In this document: in pieces, positions 6,529-15,280 of the stretch
Numbering within the stretch: the stretch's first letter is position 1
Layout of the letters: every line of letters begins with the position of its first letter
Source: Thermoplasmatota archaeon
Lineage (GTDB): Archaea > Thermoplasmatota > E2 > DHVEG-1
Length of the DNA: 35,926 nt
Direction: 5' to 3'
Assembly (NCBI GenBank): GCA_025457885.1
Contig: JALOTN010000011.1
Location: forward strand, 1 to 35,926
Program-made: the position numbers and the translations under genes
Notes under the pieces: model-generated
The model's input: the letters and a program-made list of their open reading frames with translations, nothing else
Told to the model about the DNA's origin: nothing
The model's database searches: none

Positions 6529-9045
6529 ATGGAAAATCAATCCAAAACAGCACAGAATAAAGAAGAGTATATAAACCAACCACGACAACGGACGTTACGG
6601 TTTCTCTCGTTGTTCATTATATTATCAGGTCTTGTTGTCTTATTGAGTCCTATCTCCTTGGCTGCTGAAGGTGGTGAAGCAAGCCTCATCGTCCCTGACC
6701 TCAGTACCGTTGAATTTTTCGGTATTAACGCACGTTTGCTCCTAGGTATTGGATTAGTTGTCTGTGCCTTAGGGCTTTTATTTGGATTGTTTAATTATCT
6801 ACGAGTAAAAGGACTCCCGGTGCATAAATCCATGCGGGATATCTCTGAACTTATTTATGAGACCTGTAAAACGTATCTGGTCACTCAAGGGAAGTTCCTT
6901 CTGATCTTGTGGGCGTTCATCGGAGCGGTTATTATCATTTATTTCGGGTTACTCCTTCATTTTGAGCTGTTCCGAGTTCTGGTCATCCTGATGTTCAGTT
7001 TGATTGGTATCGCAGGTAGCTACGGGGTCGCCTGGTTTGGTATTCGCATTAATACCTTGGCGAACTCTCGATCCGCATTTGCGAGTCTACGAGGGAAACC
7101 CTTACCTGTTAATCAGATTCCCTTACGAGCAGGAATCAGCGTTGGGATGTTCCTCATCAGTGTTGAGTTGTTCATGATGCTAGCTATCCTGCTGTTCATC
7201 CCAGGGTCTTATGCAGGGCCTTGTTTCATCGGCTTTGCAATCGGTGAATCCCTAGGGGCAGCTGCGTTGAGGATAGCTGGTGGTATCTTTACAAAAATTG
7301 CTGATATCGGCTCTGATTTGATGAAAATCGTTTTTCGGATAAAAGAGGATGACGCCAGGAATCCAGGAGTCATTGCGGATTGCACGGGTGATAATGCTGG
7401 TGACTCAGTTGGTCCAACCGCGGATGGTTTTGAGACCTATGGTGTGACCGGAGTTGCTTTGATCTCCTTTATCGTTCTTGCCATCAATGATCCTATAATC
7501 CAAGTGATTTTACTTGTCTGGATTTTCATCATGCGGGTCTTGATGATTGTTGCCAGTAGCCTTTCTTATATCATCAACGATCTGATTGCTCGTGCACGGT
7601 ACGCGAAAGCAACAAAGATGAATTTCGAATCGCCCTTAACGTCCTTAGTCTGGATTACTTCAATCATTTCGATCCTTTTTACGTTCATTGCCTCGTATTT
7701 CCTCATTCCAGATATTGGAGGGGATACGACTCTCTGGTGGAAGTTGTCTATTATCATCACCTGTGGGACGCTTGCTGGGGCGGTCATCCCTGAGTTTGTC
7801 AAAGTTTTTACTTCGACAAAATCCGGGCATGTAAAAGAAGTCGTCACCTCCTCTCGTGAGGGCGGTCCATCCTTAAACATTCTTTCTGGGTTTGTTGCAG
7901 GGAATTTTAGCGCATATTGGATTGGGTTGTCGATTCTCCTGCTCATGGGAATCGCCTATATCGTTAGTACTCTTGGTATCGGTAGTCTAATGATTCCTCA
8001 GGCGGTCTTGTTTGGTCCAGCGGTGTTTGCTTTTGGATTGGTCGCTTTTGGGTTCTTAGGGATGGGGCCGGTGACTATTGCTGTGGATTCCTATGGTCCT
8101 GTCGCGGATAACGCACAGTCGGTGTATGAGCTTTCTTTAATAGAGCAAGTTCCAAACGTCAAAGAGGAGATCAACAAGGAGTTTGGTTTTGAGCCAGATT
8201 TTGAACATGCAAAACAGTTACTTGAGGAAGGCGATGGTGCAGGTAATACCTTTAAAGCCTCAGCTAAACCCGTCCTAATTGGGACTGCTGTTGCAGGGGC
8301 AACCACTATGATATTTTCGATTATTATCCTTTTAACGAATAAACTTGATCCAACACTGATCGGGAATCTTTCGTTACTTCATCCGCCGTTCTTCCTTGGG
8401 TTGATTGCTGGAGGTGCGATGATTTACTGGTTCACAGGGGCATCTACCCAAGCTGTTTCCACAGGAGCATATCGAGCGGTTGAGTTCATTAAACGAAACA
8501 TCAAACTCGAAGGTGTTGAGAAAGCCTCAGTGGAGGATAGTAAAAAGGTTGTAGAGATCTGTACGCAGTATGCTCAGAAAGGGATGTTTAACATCTTTAT
8601 CGCAGTGTTCTGTGCGACCCTTGCGTTCGCATTCCTTGAACCGTATTTCTTTGTCGGATATCTGATCGCGATTGCGTTATTCGGATTGTTTCAGGCGATC
8701 TTCATGGCAAACGCTGGTGGTGCCTGGGATAATGCAAAGAAGTTTGTGGAAGTGGATTTGAAGGAGAAAGGAACTGAGCTGCATGCAGCAACCGTGATTG
8801 GTGATACGGTTGGAGATCCTTTTAAGGATACCTCCTCAGTGGCGATGAACCCGATTATTAAGTTCACCACCTTGTTTGGGTTACTTGCCGTGGAGTTATC
8901 TGTGTCTTTGACGAATCAATTTGGGAACGGTAGCTCTGCGAATCCCGCAACGCTTTCCTTGTTTGTGTTATTCCTAGCTGTCTCGATGTTCTTCGTGTTC
9001 CGGTCGTTCTACAGCATGCGAATTAAGACAAACGATGCGGAATAA
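6529..9045 (+). CDS. hppA: membrane-bound ion-translocating pyrophosphatase (divergent)
   Basis: Integral membrane pyrophosphatase of 838 residues that couples PPi hydrolysis to H+ or Na+ transport. All catalytic signatures are present: DIGSDLM, then EDDARNPGVIADCTGDNAGD from about residue 273, and near the end GGAWDNAKKF and DTVGDPFKDTS, which bind Mg-PPi. About 16 membrane helices are visible. Lys576 lies in GNTFKASAKP; Lys at this place marks the K+-independent subfamily, whereas K+-dependent enzymes have Ala. The loop is otherwise unusual (canonical GNTTKA-TKG), and the protein is longer than most prokaryotic homologues through its N-terminal region. Start: ATG at 6529; GTG at 6517 would add four residues but overlaps the ribosome binding site. 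Ion specificity cannot be read safely. It is convergent with the ATP synthase operon. Confidence 0.92.
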   Translation: MENQSKTAQNKEEYINQPRQRTLRFLSLFIILSGLVVLLSPISLAAEGGEASLIVPDLSTVEFFGINARLLLGIGLVVCALGLLFGLFNYLRVKGLPVHKSMRDISELIYETCKTYLVTQGKFLLILWAFIGAVIIIYFGLLLHFELFRVLVILMFSLIGIAGSYGVAWFGIRINTLANSRSAFASLRGKPLPVNQIPLRAGISVGMFLISVELFMMLAILLFIPGSYAGPCFIGFAIGESLGAAALRIAGGIFTKIADIGSDLMKIVFRIKEDDARNPGVIADCTGDNAGDSVGPTADGFETYGVTGVALISFIVLAINDPIIQVILLVWIFIMRVLMIVASSLSYIINDLIARARYAKATKMNFESPLTSLVWITSIISILFTFIASYFLIPDIGGDTTLWWKLSIIITCGTLAGAVIPEFVKVFTSTKSGHVKEVVTSSREGGPSLNILSGFVAGNFSAYWIGLSILLLMGIAYIVSTLGIGSLMIPQAVLFGPAVFAFGLVAFGFLGMGPVTIAVDSYGPVADNAQSVYELSLIEQVPNVKEEINKEFGFEPDFEHAKQLLEEGDGAGNTFKASAKPVLIGTAVAGATTMIFSIIILLTNKLDPTLIGNLSLLHPPFFLGLIAGGAMIYWFTGASTQAVSTGAYRAVEFIKRNIKLEGVEKASVEDSKKVVEICTQYAQKGMFNIFIAVFCATLAFAFLEPYFFVGYLIAIALFGLFQAIFMANAGGAWDNAKKFVEVDLKEKGTELHAATVIGDTVGDPFKDTSSVAMNPIIKFTTLFGLLAVELSVSLTNQFGNGSSANPATLSLFVLFLAVSMFFVFRSFYSMRIKTNDAE

Positions 9046-9057
9046 ACACAGAAAATC

Positions 9058-9095
9058 CTCTCAAGTTTTTTTGAGAGTCTCTTTTCTTTTTTTTT
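9058..9095 (+). terminator. hairpin plus T-tract terminator after the pyrophosphatase
   Basis: CTCTCAA (9058-9064) pairs perfectly with TTGAGAG (9071-9077) around a six-base loop, followed by CTTTTCTTTTTTTTT. It sits 13 bases after the stop codon and separates two convergent genes. Confidence 0.75.
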
Positions 9096-9231
9096 ATTGA
9101 TTTCCGAAAAGGAAATAGAAAATCAATGTGTATCCGATAATGCTCATTAGTAAAGAAAGAATCCAGATCCAAAACAGGAGTTTTGCTTTTTTTTCTGGGT
9201 CAGATACGTAACGAAGGATTCTGTGTCTCAT
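9094..9231 (-). CDS. small one-helix-hairpin membrane protein after atpD
   Basis: Open frame of 45 codons on the minus strand that a length cut-off would miss. The ATG at 9231 lies three bases after the atpD stop. The protein begins MRHRILRYVSDPEKKAKLL, a basic cytoplasmic-type segment, and the rest (residues 20-42) is strongly hydrophobic with Trp, Ile, Leu and Phe, enough for one long or two short membrane helices, ending FGNQ. The charge pattern (five Lys/Arg before the helix) predicts an N-in orientation. Tight spacing to atpD makes it the tenth gene of the ATP synthase operon. No family is recognised; a small accessory subunit or assembly factor is a guess. Its 3' end overlaps the T-tract of the convergent terminator. 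Confidence 0.6.
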   Translation of the reverse strand: MRHRILRYVSDPEKKAKLLFWIWILSLLMSIIGYTLIFYFLFGNQ

Positions 9232-9234
9232 AGG

Positions 9235-9864
9235 TCACGCGATGGTTGTTTTCATCCGTTTGAGACGGAAAATGTTTTCTCGTTCCATTTCCTCTAGACG
9301 TGTTCGGATGAATCCTTCATTTTTTCGTAACTCTGGTAAGATTCGGAACTCTAAAGCATTAACGATTCGTTTGTTTTTCTCGATTTCCTCGATGAGCCTG
9401 CGCAGGGTTGTTTCAAGTTCTGCTGCGACAATGATGTCTTCGACGAGTTGTTCATAGGCGTCTGCTGCTTCATCGATACGAACACTCATCCCAATTATCC
9501 CATATCCTCGTTGGTCGATACGACGTTTCACGGTTGCGCTTTCAACAGTGGTAGGCACCAGGGTTCCCATGACGTTCTTACAGCCCATGGTGACCTGAGG
9601 GTCCTCCCTGCGGGCGAATGCCACGGAATGAACAGAGGTTTCTCCATCGACCCCTGTTGCGATGATGAGTTTTTCCTCTGCTTTTTTGTAATCTGCGATA
9701 ATCTGCGAACGGATGTCACGTGCTTTCGAAAGGATGTTGAAGAATTCAAGGACTAGACCATCTCGTTTCATTTTTAACAGTTTGTATCCTCGGTCATATA
9801 AAGCGATCTTTCGTTTGATCGCGATAAGCTCTGTTCGTGTCGGTTTTACTTCTTGTTTTACCAT
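9235..9864 (-). CDS. atpD: A-type ATP synthase subunit D (central stalk)
   Basis: 209-residue subunit D, the central rotor shaft that turns inside the A3B3 head. The N-terminus has the family pattern KPTRTELIAIKRKIALYDRGYKLLKMKRD, here seen in parts (PTRTEL, GYKLLKMKRD). Long coiled-coil helices at both ends flank a central short beta-hairpin region. The C-terminal helix contains LRRLIEEIEKNKRIVNALE, typical of subunit D. Length is normal. It is preceded by atpB with a 14-base gap and followed after three bases by a small membrane protein. Confidence 0.95.
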   Translation of the reverse strand: MVKQEVKPTRTELIAIKRKIALYDRGYKLLKMKRDGLVLEFFNILSKARDIRSQIIADYKKAEEKLIIATGVDGETSVHSVAFARREDPQVTMGCKNVMGTLVPTTVESATVKRRIDQRGYGIIGMSVRIDEAADAYEQLVEDIIVAAELETTLRRLIEEIEKNKRIVNALEFRILPELRKNEGFIRTRLEEMERENIFRLKRMKTTIA

Positions 9865-9878
9865 AGCTGTTGAATCCT

Positions 9879-11258
9879 TTATTTTTTCCGATAGTTCGGA
9901 TGGTATTTCTCAAGTGTTTTCCGATCAATCATGGTGAGAGCGCTTTCTGGGACCATGGCGATGAGTTCCCAGCCAAGCTCCAGGGTTTGTTCCAGGGAGC
10001 GTTCCTCGTTTCTTCCTTGTCGGATGAACCGGTTTTCGAAGGCTTCTGCAAACTCAAGGAATTTTTTGTCATTCTCGGAGAGTGCTTCTTTTCCGACGAT
10101 CGCGATGAGGTCTCGAATATCTCTTCCTTTTGCGTATGCTGCGTAGAGTCCTTGTTCGACGGATCGGTGGTCTTCTCGGGTCATCCCTGGTCCGATCCCA
10201 AGTCTCATTAATCGGGAGAGGGAGGGGAGTGGGTTCAGGGGTGGGTAGATTCCTTTTCGATGGAGTTCTCGGGAGACGGCTAGTTGACCTTCGGTGATGT
10301 ATCCAGTGAGGTCTGCGACGGGATGGGTCCAGTCATCTTCTGGGATGCTCATGATTGGGATCTGGGTGATGGACCCTTTCTTTCCTTTTATTCGCCCCGC
10401 TCGTTCGTAGATCGTGGCAAGATCGGTATACATGTATCCTGGGTATCCTTTTCTGCCAGGGACTTCTTTTCGTGCAGCCCCGATTTCTCGAAGGGATTCT
10501 GCGTAGTTGGTCATATCTGTTAAAATGACTAAGACATGCATATCGTGGGAGTATGCGAGGTACTCTGCTGCAGTGAGAGCAAGTTTAGGGGTGATGAGTC
10601 GTTCGACAGCAGGGTCATCAGCAAGGTTCATGAAAACAACCGCTCGTTTCAGTGCACCAGTGCGTTCAAAATCTTTCATGAAATACTGGGCTTCTTCGTT
10701 GGTGATCCCCATAGCGGCGAACACAACAGCGAATTCTTCGTTTTTTCCAATGACTTTTGCTTGTCTGGTGATCTGTAAGGCGATCTCGTTATGTGGCAGA
10801 CCCGCTCCGGAGAATAACGGGAGTTTTTGGCCTCGGACAAGAGTCAGAAGTCCATCAATCGTGGAGATCCCCGTCTGGATGAACTCACGTGGGCTGTCTC
10901 GTGCCCAGGGGTTAATGGCTGATCCGATGATCTCCATTTTTTCATCAGGGATGATCTTTGGCCCACCGTCGATGGGCATCCCTGAGCCGTTGAGGATTCT
11001 TCCTAGCATGTCTTGGGATACCGACAACTTAATGGTTTCTGCAAGGAAGGTGACTCCTGATGCTCGGTCGATTCCAACGGTTCCTTCGAAGACCTGGACG
11101 ACAACGATATCCTTGCTTGTGTCAAGAACCTGCCCTCGTTTCTTTGTTCCATCTGGTAAATTGATGTTGACGAGTTCTCCGAATCCGACTGGTTCGGTTT
11201 TTTCAACAAAGATTAAGGGTCCTGCGATGTCCGTAATCGTTCGATATTCTTTTACCAT
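9879..11258 (-). CDS. atpB: A-type ATP synthase subunit B (regulatory, non-catalytic)
   Basis: 459-residue non-catalytic subunit B, which alternates with A in the hexameric head. It starts [20 protein letters not shown], and carries the family signatures [18 protein letters not shown] (the degenerate nucleotide loop lacking GKT), [20 protein letters not shown] and the conserved PSLSRLM. The C-terminal helical domain ends HPNYRKK. The length matches archaeal homologues. The start lies inside the end of atpA (7-base overlap), so the two head subunits are translationally coupled. Confidence 0.97.
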   Translation of the reverse strand: MVKEYRTITDIAGPLIFVEKTEPVGFGELVNINLPDGTKKRGQVLDTSKDIVVVQVFEGTVGIDRASGVTFLAETIKLSVSQDMLGRILNGSGMPIDGGPKIIPDEKMEIIGSAINPWARDSPREFIQTGISTIDGLLTLVRGQKLPLFSGAGLPHNEIALQITRQAKVIGKNEEFAVVFAAMGITNEEAQYFMKDFERTGALKRAVVFMNLADDPAVERLITPKLALTAAEYLAYSHDMHVLVILTDMTNYAESLREIGAARKEVPGRKGYPGYMYTDLATIYERAGRIKGKKGSITQIPIMSIPEDDWTHPVADLTGYITEGQLAVSRELHRKGIYPPLNPLPSLSRLMRLGIGPGMTREDHRSVEQGLYAAYAKGRDIRDLIAIVGKEALSENDKKFLEFAEAFENRFIRQGRNEERSLEQTLELGWELIAMVPESALTMIDRKTLEKYHPNYRKK

Positions 11259-13012
11259 GAGACTGCCTCCACACCCATTGTTTGGAATTCTTTTTTCATC
11301 TCTGTTTGGGCTTTTTTGAGGTATTTGTCGAAATCTTTTTCAAATTTTGAGTTGGCAAGTAAATCCCTTGATTTCATCTTCAGGATGGTGTTGACAGGGA
11401 CTCCAGCATCAAGGGCTTTGTAGGCTGCGTTTCCATATTCCATGATGGTTTTAAGCAGCTTGAATTGTTTATCGATAGCGCAGTAGGAGTCGACCTCATG
11501 GCCTGCATGTTGCTGAAGGAAGATTTCCCGGAGCGCTCGAGCGAATTCAAGGGTGATTTGTTCTTTTTCTGGGAGTGCGTCTGATCCGATGAGCTGGACG
11601 ATTTCTTGGAGTTCAGCTTCTTTTTGGAGGATCTCCATTGCTTTGACCCGGAGGTCTTTCCATTCAGGGGAGACGGTGTCTTCGAACCATTTTTCTAACG
11701 TGTTCATATAGAAACTATAGGAGGTAAGCCAGTTGATGGCAGGGAAATGCCTCCGGTGTGCGAGATTGGTATCCAACGCCCAGAACACTTTGACCATCCG
11801 CAGGGTGTTTTGGGTGATGGGTTCTGAGAAGTCTGCCCCTGGGGGACTGACCGCTCCGATAACGGTGATGCTTCCTTCTTGGTTGTTGAGGGTGGTAACA
11901 CGACCAGATCGTTCATAGAACGCCGCTAGTTTTGTCGCAAGGTACGCAGGGTATCCTTCCTCCCCAGGCATCTCTTCGAGTCGACTGGAGATTTCTCTCA
12001 TGGCTTCTGCCCATCGGCTAGAGCTGTCAGCCATCAGGGAGATCCCATAGCCCATGTCCCGGTAATATTCCGCGATGGTGATCCCTGTGTAAACGCTTGC
12101 TTCTCTGGCTGCTACGGGCATGTTGCTGGTGTTGGCGATAAGCACGGTTCGTTCCATGAGGGGAGCACCAGTTCGTGGGTTTTTCAGTGCGGGAAACTCG
12201 GTGAGCACCTCAGTCATCTCATTGCCTCGTTCACCGCAGCCAATGTAAACGACGATATCAGAGTCGCTCCATTTGGCGAGCTGATGTTGCATCACGGTTT
12301 TTCCGGTCCCGAATCCCCCAGGGATGCAGGCGGTGCCGCCTTTGGCGATAGGAAAGAGGGTATCAAAGATCCGCTGACCGGTGAGCAGAGGGATATCAGG
12401 CATAAGTTTCTTCTGGAACGGCCGAGGTTGTCGAACAGGCCATTGTTGCATAAGAGTGATGTTTTTACCTTCGATGCTACCGATTGGTTCTTCGACGGTG
12501 AAGCTTCCTTCGGCAAGATCGGTGACCTTCCCTTGGAGTTGTGGGGGGAGGAGCACGCGATGGGTGATATCTGGTGTTTCTTGGACCGTCCCAAGGATAC
12601 TCCCACCGGCGAGGGTTGTTCCTTTCGTAACGGTGGGGGTGAATTTCCATTTCTTTTTTCGGTCTAATCCGGGTTGCATGATTCCTCGGGCAATGAAATC
12701 CCCCATTTTTTCTCGAAGGATCGGTAAGGGACGTTGGATTCCATCATAGATGCTCGTAAGTAGCCCCGGGCCCAGTTCTACCATTAAGGGGGCACCAGTT
12801 GCCTGGACAGGCTCCCCGGGTTTGATCCCTGAGGTGTCCTCATAGACTTGTACGATGCTTTTTTCTCCAGTCAGCTGGATGACTTCACCCATGAGATGGA
12901 GGTCTCCGATGAACACGACGTCGTACATCCGGGGTTTGATGCCGGTGACGGTGACAACAGGACCTGCGATTCGATAAATCTCTCCTTGTGTTGGCATAGT
13001 TTTTTTCACCAT
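11252..13012 (-). CDS. atpA: A-type ATP synthase catalytic subunit A
   Basis: 586-residue catalytic subunit. The Walker A loop is GGFGTGKT, a slight variant of the usual archaeal GPFGSGKT, followed by [20 protein letters not shown] and [12 protein letters not shown], which contains the catalytic Glu of the family. The non-homologous insertion typical of A/V-type subunit A lies between the N-terminal barrel and the Walker A loop. [26 protein letters not shown] segments are intact in parts ([22 protein letters not shown]). No intein, although this gene is a common intein site in other archaea. It sits between atpF and atpB in the canonical order. Confidence 0.98.
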   Translation of the reverse strand: MVKKTMPTQGEIYRIAGPVVTVTGIKPRMYDVVFIGDLHLMGEVIQLTGEKSIVQVYEDTSGIKPGEPVQATGAPLMVELGPGLLTSIYDGIQRPLPILREKMGDFIARGIMQPGLDRKKKWKFTPTVTKGTTLAGGSILGTVQETPDITHRVLLPPQLQGKVTDLAEGSFTVEEPIGSIEGKNITLMQQWPVRQPRPFQKKLMPDIPLLTGQRIFDTLFPIAKGGTACIPGGFGTGKTVMQHQLAKWSDSDIVVYIGCGERGNEMTEVLTEFPALKNPRTGAPLMERTVLIANTSNMPVAAREASVYTGITIAEYYRDMGYGISLMADSSSRWAEAMREISSRLEEMPGEEGYPAYLATKLAAFYERSGRVTTLNNQEGSITVIGAVSPPGADFSEPITQNTLRMVKVFWALDTNLAHRRHFPAINWLTSYSFYMNTLEKWFEDTVSPEWKDLRVKAMEILQKEAELQEIVQLIGSDALPEKEQITLEFARALREIFLQQHAGHEVDSYCAIDKQFKLLKTIMEYGNAAYKALDAGVPVNTILKMKSRDLLANSKFEKDFDKYLKKAQTEMKKEFQTMGVEAVSW

Positions 13013-13015
13013 TTT

Positions 13016-13312
13016 TTATTTTTTATATAAATCTACTCCAATGACTTTTTTTATTCGTATTCGTAAATCGTCTTCTTCGAGGCTTCCTACGGCGATCACG
13101 ATGGGTTTGACGCTTTCGTTGGCTTTTTTCCGCAGCGGGTTAGAGAGTTTTTTGTAGTCTTCATCGTGGAGCACGAGGATGTCGGTGTTTTTCTCTGTTA
13201 GGATTGCTGCGACGCGTTGTTCGATGTTGTCCTCGGTATAGGTGGTATGGATGCCTGCGAGCTGGAATCCAAGGACGAAATCATGGTTTCCGACAACAGT
13301 TATCCCGGTCAT
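13016..13312 (-). CDS. atpF: A-type ATP synthase subunit F
   Basis: 98-residue central-stalk subunit F with a Rossmann-like fold. Typical features are ITVVGNHDFVLGFQLAGI at the start, then DILVLHDEDYKKL, followed by VIAVGS; the length fits the family. It starts within the atpC stop (ATGA overlap at 13309-13312) and ends three bases before the atpA start, consistent with tight coupling. Confidence 0.93.
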   Translation of the reverse strand: MTGITVVGNHDFVLGFQLAGIHTTYTEDNIEQRVAAILTEKNTDILVLHDEDYKKLSNPLRKKANESVKPIVIAVGSLEEDDLRIRIKKVIGVDLYKK

Positions 13313-14415
13313 GGGATCACCAGGAGTTCTTTGATGGTCTGCTCAGGTAATCCTTTTTCTTTTGCCCTTGCGAGGATTCGGAGGTTTTCTACCTCGATTC
13401 GTTTTCTGATGAAATAATCAAGGATTGGTAAGATGGAGAGGGGATGAAGGTAGGATTTTTTGGTTGCCCTGGTCAGATGGTGTTTTTCTAATGCACGTAT
13501 GAGATGATTAAGGGATTTGGTTTGTTCGATAGTCCCAAGGGAGTCTCGGATGGATTGATATTCAGGGAGCATGGAAAGTTCTTCGAGGAAACGTGTGAAA
13601 TCAGGGGTGGTGATGAGGTGTTGTATGGTTTTTTCAGGGATTTTTCCAGCTGATAGCATCATGGATGCGATGGTGGTTGGTTCGACGGATTCGTATTTTG
13701 TCATAAGGAGTGTTTTGATGTTGACCAGGTCGATTTCCTCTTGGATGAAGTCAAGGAACAATCGATTAGCCTCGGAGCGAGAATGGACGGAGTTGAGAAG
13801 GAACCGGTAATAAGCGTGTTCAAGTTTGTTTTCACAGAGGTCTGGATGTGTCTCCCAGTCATCCTTGAATGCGGCGACGATTGGGTAAAAGTCGTTTCCT
13901 TTGAGCAGATCGATAGCTTCTTGGACGGTTTTACTTTTTTGAACAATGGTCTGCCAGTAGTTTTCCGGGTATCGTCCCGCGGAGCGGATCGCTTTCATGA
14001 TCTCCTCGGGCTTTGCGTGATAGGATTTGCCGCGCAGGATGGTCTTGATGTTCCAGACATCCTCCCGTTGCAGGTACGCACAGAGCATGGTTGTTAAATC
14101 TCCATCAGAGTACCCCAGGATCTGTTGGTAGACTTCTGCGATGTTTTTGTTTAACGCAAGGTCAATGAGCTGAAACCCCTTGACGGTCCCCCCAAGCTCG
14201 GCGATCTCTTTTTTATAATGGCTTTCCCCGAGGAATCGGGTGATCTGGTATGTATCCATAAGCAGCAGCTTCCGATAGGTATCAATGGGGAGTAAGAATG
14301 CTCGTTTCGCCCGAACACGTGCACAGACATACGGGTAGTTCCCTGAAGAGAACACGGACCATCGTTTCATGGCCTGTGGGGAAAGAAGTGATAGGTCTTG
14401 GGGGGTGTGTTTCAT
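13309..14415 (-). CDS. atpC: A-type ATP synthase subunit C (V-ATPase subunit d homologue)
   Basis: 368-residue, almost entirely helical subunit that forms the socket joining the central stalk to the c-ring. The N-terminal YPYVCARVRAKRAFLL, then a helix starting LLLMDTYQITRFLGES and the three-fold repeated helical bundles with LRGKSYH match the family. Length is normal. It begins eight bases after atpE and overlaps atpF by four bases. Confidence 0.93.
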   Translation of the reverse strand: MKHTPQDLSLLSPQAMKRWSVFSSGNYPYVCARVRAKRAFLLPIDTYRKLLLMDTYQITRFLGESHYKKEIAELGGTVKGFQLIDLALNKNIAEVYQQILGYSDGDLTTMLCAYLQREDVWNIKTILRGKSYHAKPEEIMKAIRSAGRYPENYWQTIVQKSKTVQEAIDLLKGNDFYPIVAAFKDDWETHPDLCENKLEHAYYRFLLNSVHSRSEANRLFLDFIQEEIDLVNIKTLLMTKYESVEPTTIASMMLSAGKIPEKTIQHLITTPDFTRFLEELSMLPEYQSIRDSLGTIEQTKSLNHLIRALEKHHLTRATKKSYLHPLSILPILDYFIRKRIEVENLRILARAKEKGLPEQTIKELLVIP

Positions 14416-14423
14416 GGTTTCTC

Positions 14424-14975
14424 TCAGCTGAGCAGTTCTTTAGCGATCTCTTTTAAGGAATGTTCCCAGACAAGCTCTGCAATGGTCTCATAGCGGTAAT
14501 CTATCTTGAGGGTTTTTTCCTTGTTTTCGACGATGATCCCTCCGATGGTGTCAATGGCGCCTCCGTAGGGGATGTTGGTTAAGGACCGCACGAGAGCCTC
14601 ATCACGTTTGTTTGAATACACAAACGCGGCCTGAGGCAACTCCTGTTGGGCTTTTTTCAGAAGGGAGGAAAGGATCTTCTCATGAGGGAGACTGGAGAGG
14701 CTTGCCAAGCTGTCCTGGTAGGTCTGATTCAGGATGTCTTTTTCTGTGTTCAACCTGATTTTTTTGACTTCGATTTCCACGCTGCTTTCTTCTTGTGCCT
14801 TGAGGAGCTCGATGTTTTTTTCCAGCTCCTTTCTTTTTTTCTCAGCAGTCTGGTCAAGGGTTTTTTGTGTGGTTGAGAGTATCTGTGCTGCTTGTGTCTC
14901 CGCATCATGAAGAATAGCGGTGATTTTCTCTTTTCCTTCGTTTTGTATGTTCTCGATTACTTTTTCAAGTCCCAT
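14424..14975 (-). CDS. atpE: A-type ATP synthase subunit E (peripheral stalk)
   Basis: Peripheral-stalk subunit E of about 183 residues. The N-terminal half is a long charged coiled coil (LEKVIENIQNEGKEKITAIL and on), and the C-terminal globular half has the family-typical GGIIVENKEKTLKIDYRYE followed by a helix. It pairs with subunit H/G. Start choice is open: ATG at 14975 is preferred here, but in-frame GTG codons at 14981 and 14984 would add two or three residues; no clear Shine-Dalgarno motif decides. Confidence 0.92.
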   Translation of the reverse strand: MGLEKVIENIQNEGKEKITAILHDAETQAAQILSTTQKTLDQTAEKKRKELEKNIELLKAQEESSVEIEVKKIRLNTEKDILNQTYQDSLASLSSLPHEKILSSLLKKAQQELPQAAFVYSNKRDEALVRSLTNIPYGGAIDTIGGIIVENKEKTLKIDYRYETIAELVWEHSLKEIAKELLS

Positions 14976-15037
14976 GGACACCACGGTCCTTTTTTTTCTT
15001 CACTGCATCAGGAGATTTTCTTGATGCCTGTGTTTCT

Positions 15038-15256
15038 TTACATTTTTGTCCATAGCAAAAAGGCGATGACAAGCCCGAAGAGAACAATTGTTTCTGGAAG
15101 AACCATGTAAATGAGTCCTTTCCCGAACATTTTTTCGTTCTCCGCTGCTGCACCGACTGCCGCGGCACCAATGGTTTTTTGTGCCCAGGCGGTCGCAAGT
15201 GCAGCAGAGCCGATAGCCACACCAGCGCCTATTGCGATGATTCCTGCGTCTGCCAT
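15038..15256 (-). CDS. atpK: A-type ATP synthase c-ring subunit (proteolipid)
   Basis: 72-residue proteolipid with a single hairpin of two membrane helices, so one ion site per hairpin as expected for ATP synthesis. The ion-binding carboxylate is Glu55 in LPETIVLFG of helix 2; Gln26 in helix 1 (AWAQKTIGAAAVG) aligns with the Gln that helps hold Na+ in Na+-type rings, and Thr56 follows the Glu. This ligand set would allow Na+ binding, but specificity cannot be decided from sequence. A Lys directly after Gln26 is unusual within a helix. The ribosome binding motif GGAGGT lies just upstream. Confidence 0.94.
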   Translation of the reverse strand: MADAGIIAIGAGVAIGSAALATAWAQKTIGAAAVGAAAENEKMFGKGLIYMVLPETIVLFGLVIAFLLWTKM

Positions 15257-15280
15257 GTGTTTTTTACCTCCTTTTTTTTC

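Noticed and set aside
10507..11319. 270-codon open frame on the + strand inside the ATP synthase genes
   Set aside because: It is antisense to atpB, which is fully recognisable; the frame has a shadow composition (Ser, Pro, Arg rich) and no ribosome binding site or family.
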